Source of the DNA: G963422705 sp963422705
Lineage (GTDB): Bacteria; Poribacteria; WGA-4E; WGA-3G
Reading direction: 5' to 3'
Assembly: GCA_963422705.1 (NCBI GenBank)
Contig: OY730443.1
Coordinates: forward strand, 2,728,001-2,792,000
Length of the DNA: 64,000 nt
The notes beneath the pieces are model-generated. The model did no database searches and was not told the DNA's origin. It was given only the letters and a program-made list of their open reading frames with translations. Position 1 is the stretch's first letter. The number at the start of each line of letters is the position of its first letter. Positions 61,765 to 64,000 of the stretch are shown here, piece after piece. The translations under genes and the position numbers were made by a program.

Positions 61765-62688
61765 TTAACGCCAGCAAGAGCGTAGGGCGAAACCGCCGTT
61801 TCGGCGGGTTAAACCGTATTTGACATGCTTAAGCAATGTATTTTTGACCAAGCCTTTCCCTAATAGCGTTCCGCCCACCCGGGTGCGTTTACCGCCTTTC
61901 GCTTCCTGTTGCCTATGCAACTCTCTGCGTTTTATCGGTATCGGTGAGATACACAGAAGCGACGTGTTATCGGGTATATCCAAACCGCCTACGGTATGAT
62001 GTGCCAGACACCAAGAATCTACGCAATGCGCATCAAAGGGTTCTGATAACTTCTTCGAGGACTTCTTGAGACCTAACCTATCCCGTATCTCTTTGGTTTC
62101 CCACCCCTGTAAAGTGTAGAGTTCCCAACGCTGTTGGATTTCGCGATAGAACCACTGTTTACCGACTTCCAAAGGACTAAACGATTGATTCCACTTCTTT
62201 GCACGGTGTATCGTCCGCGCCTTAATATCTTCAACGCAGACATGCGTGAGTCGATAGAGTTTAGAAAGCCAATCAAGAACCCTTAACTTCCAATCCCATC
62301 TCGCACGCGTGCCAGCAGGGACGCGGGCTTTGTTCGCAAGACGGTTCGTCCGGTTCTTGCGATTCGGACACTTTCGTGAACGCCGACTTCTACGCAACTC
62401 TCGACGCTTTGCCACTTGCTTACCGACACCCCCGTGAGCGTCTGACTGAACATTCAAATAGGTATGAGATGCTGATTTGACGGTAAAGCCTTCTTTCTTG
62501 CTACCGGGTTCTACACCGACGACGATATCTTGCGTGTATTCGGCTTCTGTCACATAGTTAAGCCTGATACAAAAGATACCATTTGACCAATAGGGCGTGG
62601 CGAAACCTTTCTTAATCAGCACGCCCGCCTTGTTCGCATGCGTCGGCATCAACAAGGCACCTGTTTGACTCGTCACCGGAACAAACAT
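61765..62688 (-). CDS. IsrB-like (HNH-less IscB relative) RNA-guided nuclease, copy B
   Basis: A 307-aa protein about 95 percent identical to copy A, differing at roughly 15 positions (for example WFYREIQQRWELYTLQG versus WFYTEIRKRWELLTLQG). The same domain order: PLMP-type start, RuvC-I with Glu60 (VVGVEPGSKKEGFTV), bridge helix, RuvC-II Glu153, no HNH, RuvC-III His221/Asp224. The C-terminal palindromic mini-element is shared, so it was there before the element copied itself. The open frame is intact, suggesting recent movement or selection. Confidence 0.75.
   Translation of the reverse strand: MFVPVTSQTGALLMPTHANKAGVLIKKGFATPYWSNGIFCIRLNYVTEAEYTQDIVVGVEPGSKKEGFTVKSASHTYLNVQSDAHGGVGKQVAKRRELRRSRRSRKCPNRKNRTNRLANKARVPAGTRARWDWKLRVLDWLSKLYRLTHVCVEDIKARTIHRAKKWNQSFSPLEVGKQWFYREIQQRWELYTLQGWETKEIRDRLGLKKSSKKLSEPFDAHCVDSWCLAHHTVGGLDIPDNTSLLCISPIPIKRRELHRQQEAKGGKRTRVGGTLLGKGLVKNTLLKHVKYGLTRRNGGFALRSCWR
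61780..61803. repeat. Palindromic mini-element, copy in isrB-B
   Basis: Identical over 24 bp to 34343-34366 and 56783-56806. It encodes the end of the nuclease. Confidence 0.75.
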
Positions 62689-62897
62689 CGTTTGTAATCT
62701 CCCTTACGGGTTGTATATTGCCCCTTCCAGATCGCAATATCGTAGCGTGAATCGGACGAGGGGAGTATCCGAAACATTGTTTAGGCACCCACGCCCAGAT
62801 AAAGCGATATTTTACTGTAGAAAATAGTTTAACTTGTGGAGTGAACGTTTGGTATACGCTTCGCACAAGCCCCCGACTTCAGTCGGGGGTTATTGAC
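62689..62897 (-). ncRNA. Candidate omega-RNA of IsrB copy B
   Basis: The counterpart of 57692-57900 with only a handful of changes. The predicted guide would derive from the flank beyond 62897 (plus strand TTTCCTTCACTACCTCAT), which is unrelated to the flank of copy A. Confidence 0.6.
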
Positions 62898-63257
62898 TTT
62901 CCTTCACTACCTCATTAAAAGTAATGCTCCCGTTTTGGCTCATGGAATTCGGTTTTATGGTTCCACAATGCTGGCGTTCTATAATAAAAAACTTGAAAAA
63001 TAGTCGGGTTTGTGATAATTTTGCAACAGGGCACATAGCAAGGAAATAATAGCATATATCGCGCATAATAGGCAAGCGCTATTCAAAATCGGCACAGATT
63101 GTCACATTTATTGAGATGAACACGGTTGCACCGGCGAAATGGGAACAAATCGAGGTAAAATGCGAGGACGGCATTCTGCGATGCGAGGATGGCATTCTGC
63201 CGGTGCTTTACGTCACACTAGCTTTATCGCTTTAATCGACGAGAAAGGAGTTTATCC
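62898..63257. other. Intergenic region with a 21-bp direct repeat
   Basis: No gene seen. Two 21-bp units (ATGCGAGGAC/TGGCATTCTGC) lie in tandem at 63160-63201, about 57 bp before the flavin oxidoreductase start. Confidence 0.45.
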
Positions 63258-64000
63258 ATGGAACTCGGTTTTTTCACAATGCCTTTGCATCCCCCTGGGA
63301 GTGACACCACCAAAACATTAGACGACGATATGGAACAAATGGTAACGCTAGATAGGCTGGGTTACAAAGAAGCCTATATTGGTGAACATTTCACTTTCAC
63401 ATGGGAGAATATACCATCCCCAGATCTTTTTATCGCGAAGGCAGTAGCCCTGACAAAAAATATCATCTTTGGCACGGGTATCACCTGTATGCCAATACAT
63501 AACCCTGCAGTCGTCGCGCATCGGATTGCGCAACTGGACCATCTCGCACATGGCCGTTTTCATTGGGGCGTCGGTTCAAGTTCGACACCCAGCGATGCAG
63601 AGATGTTTCTGGCAGAAGGCGACAGGCGGCAGTCGACACGTGAAGGGATTGATGCAGTTCTTAAAATTTGGGATAATCCGGAGCCCGGGCACTATAAAAC
63701 CGATTTCTGGGAATTTAAGATTCCTGAACCCCGGCCGGACATCGTCAGCATTCACATGAAGCCGTATCAGAAACCGCACCCTCCGATTGCGATGGCTGGC
63801 TCCTCGCCCAAATCTGACACGCTCATCCTTGCGGGCGAGCGCGGTTGGATTCCGATGAGCATTAACCTCGCACCCGTTTCTGTCATCAAAACGCATTGGG
63901 ACGCGGTAGAGGAAGGGGCTGCCAAAACAGGGTACTCACCGTGTCGTTCAACCTGGCGGATTGCGAGGGAAGTATACGTTGCGGATACCAACGAGCAGGC
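63258..64000 (+). CDS. LLM-class (luciferase-like) flavin-dependent oxidoreductase, partial
   Basis: The frame opens at ATG 63258 with AAAGGAG ending 7 bases before it and is still open at the window end (247 codons seen). MELGFFTMPLHPPGSDTTKT is a typical start; then GYKEAYIGEHFTFTWENIPS, IIFGTGITCMPIHNPAVVAH, RIAQLDHLAHGRFHWGVGSS, MKPYQKPHPPIAMAGSSPKS and LILAGERGWIPMSINLAP follow the bacterial luciferase alpha-like fold (TIM barrel binding FMN or F420). A limonene- or alkanal-type monooxygenase is likely; substrate unknown. Confidence 0.88.
   Translation, partial: MELGFFTMPLHPPGSDTTKTLDDDMEQMVTLDRLGYKEAYIGEHFTFTWENIPSPDLFIAKAVALTKNIIFGTGITCMPIHNPAVVAHRIAQLDHLAHGRFHWGVGSSSTPSDAEMFLAEGDRRQSTREGIDAVLKIWDNPEPGHYKTDFWEFKIPEPRPDIVSIHMKPYQKPHPPIAMAGSSPKSDTLILAGERGWIPMSINLAPVSVIKTHWDAVEEGAAKTGYSPCRSTWRIAREVYVADTNEQ

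Larger units (their letters stand above)
61611..62897 (-). mobile_element. IsrB/RRXRR-type element, copy B (1287 bp)
   Basis: Same length and ends as copy A (TCTTCGGTGTGG ... GGGGGTTATTGAC). The terminal palindrome is decayed here (CCCCTGAA-TTCA-TTCAGGGG remains). The other end keeps CCCCCGAC-TTCA-GTCGGGGG at 62870-62889. It inserted directly in front of the 60559 oxidoreductase gene, as copy A did in front of the sulfatase. Confidence 0.8.

Overview
The window looks like a chromosomal piece of a Gram-negative-type bacterium with an outer membrane (TonB receptor, beta-barrel protein, lipoproteins) and a meso-diaminopimelate peptidoglycan (MurE carries a DNPR motif). The gene mix is typical of genomes assigned to Candidatus Poribacteria: a LamG-fold secreted protein, a PhyH dioxygenase, a Cys-type sulfatase, Gfo/Idh/MocA oxidoreductases, class II ribonucleotide reductase, LLM flavin oxidoreductase, short LRR proteins and lone IS200/IS605-type nuclease genes. 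That assignment is an inference from gene content; no rRNA or tRNA gene was found to settle it.

Layout. 0-8.4 kb, mostly plus strand: glgC, a LamG protein, a small gene coupled to a PhyH dioxygenase, a GspC/PilP-like protein (minus), a three-gene envelope cluster (small exported protein, fibronectin-III lipoprotein, outer-membrane barrel) and dtd. 8.4-10 kb: a rearranged leucine-rich-repeat locus and an mtnA remnant. 10-27.7 kb, all minus: a complete run of division and cell-wall genes in the order rsmH, ftsL, ftsI, murE, alpha/beta hydrolase, murF, ddl, mraY, murD, ftsW, murG, murC, ftsQ, ftsA. MurF carries an unusual N-terminal membrane domain, and ftsZ, murB and mraZ are absent from the cluster. 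27.9-33.1 kb: small uncharacterised exported proteins, including a tandemly duplicated lipoprotein family with a conserved leader, a TOPRIM remnant and a truncated oxidoreductase start. 33.3-34.8 kb: a TnpB-type IS200/IS605 element with a broken tnpB.

34.9-46 kb: hydantoinase B-like gene, RNase P RNA (rnpB), nrdJ with an unusual array of ribosome-binding-site-like repeats, a restriction-enzyme remnant, a MATE exporter, a rhodanese whose catalytic Cys codon is UGA (likely a selenoprotein), and moeA. 45.5-49.4 kb: a His-rich metal-uptake cluster ending in a TonB receptor, behind a promoter overlapped by a palindrome. 49.5-56.6 kb: a DUF1156 (COG1743) DNA methyltransferase interrupted at a C8 tract, PAP2 phosphatase, 87-bp tandem repeats, mobA, an M28 peptidase and a sulfatase. 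56.6-62.9 kb: two 1287-bp copies of an IsrB/RRXRR-type (HNH-less IscB relative) element with a strongly conserved non-coding segment upstream of each nuclease gene (omega-RNA candidate), flanking a VOC protein, an HTH pseudogene and two Gfo/Idh/MocA oxidoreductases. The window ends inside an LLM-class flavin oxidoreductase.

The most interesting points are the in-frame UGA exactly at the rhodanese active-site Cys, the IsrB pair with different flanks at the predicted guide position, a small palindromic element found inside all three transposon nuclease genes, the C8 tract in the defence-type methyltransferase, and the membrane-anchored MurF.
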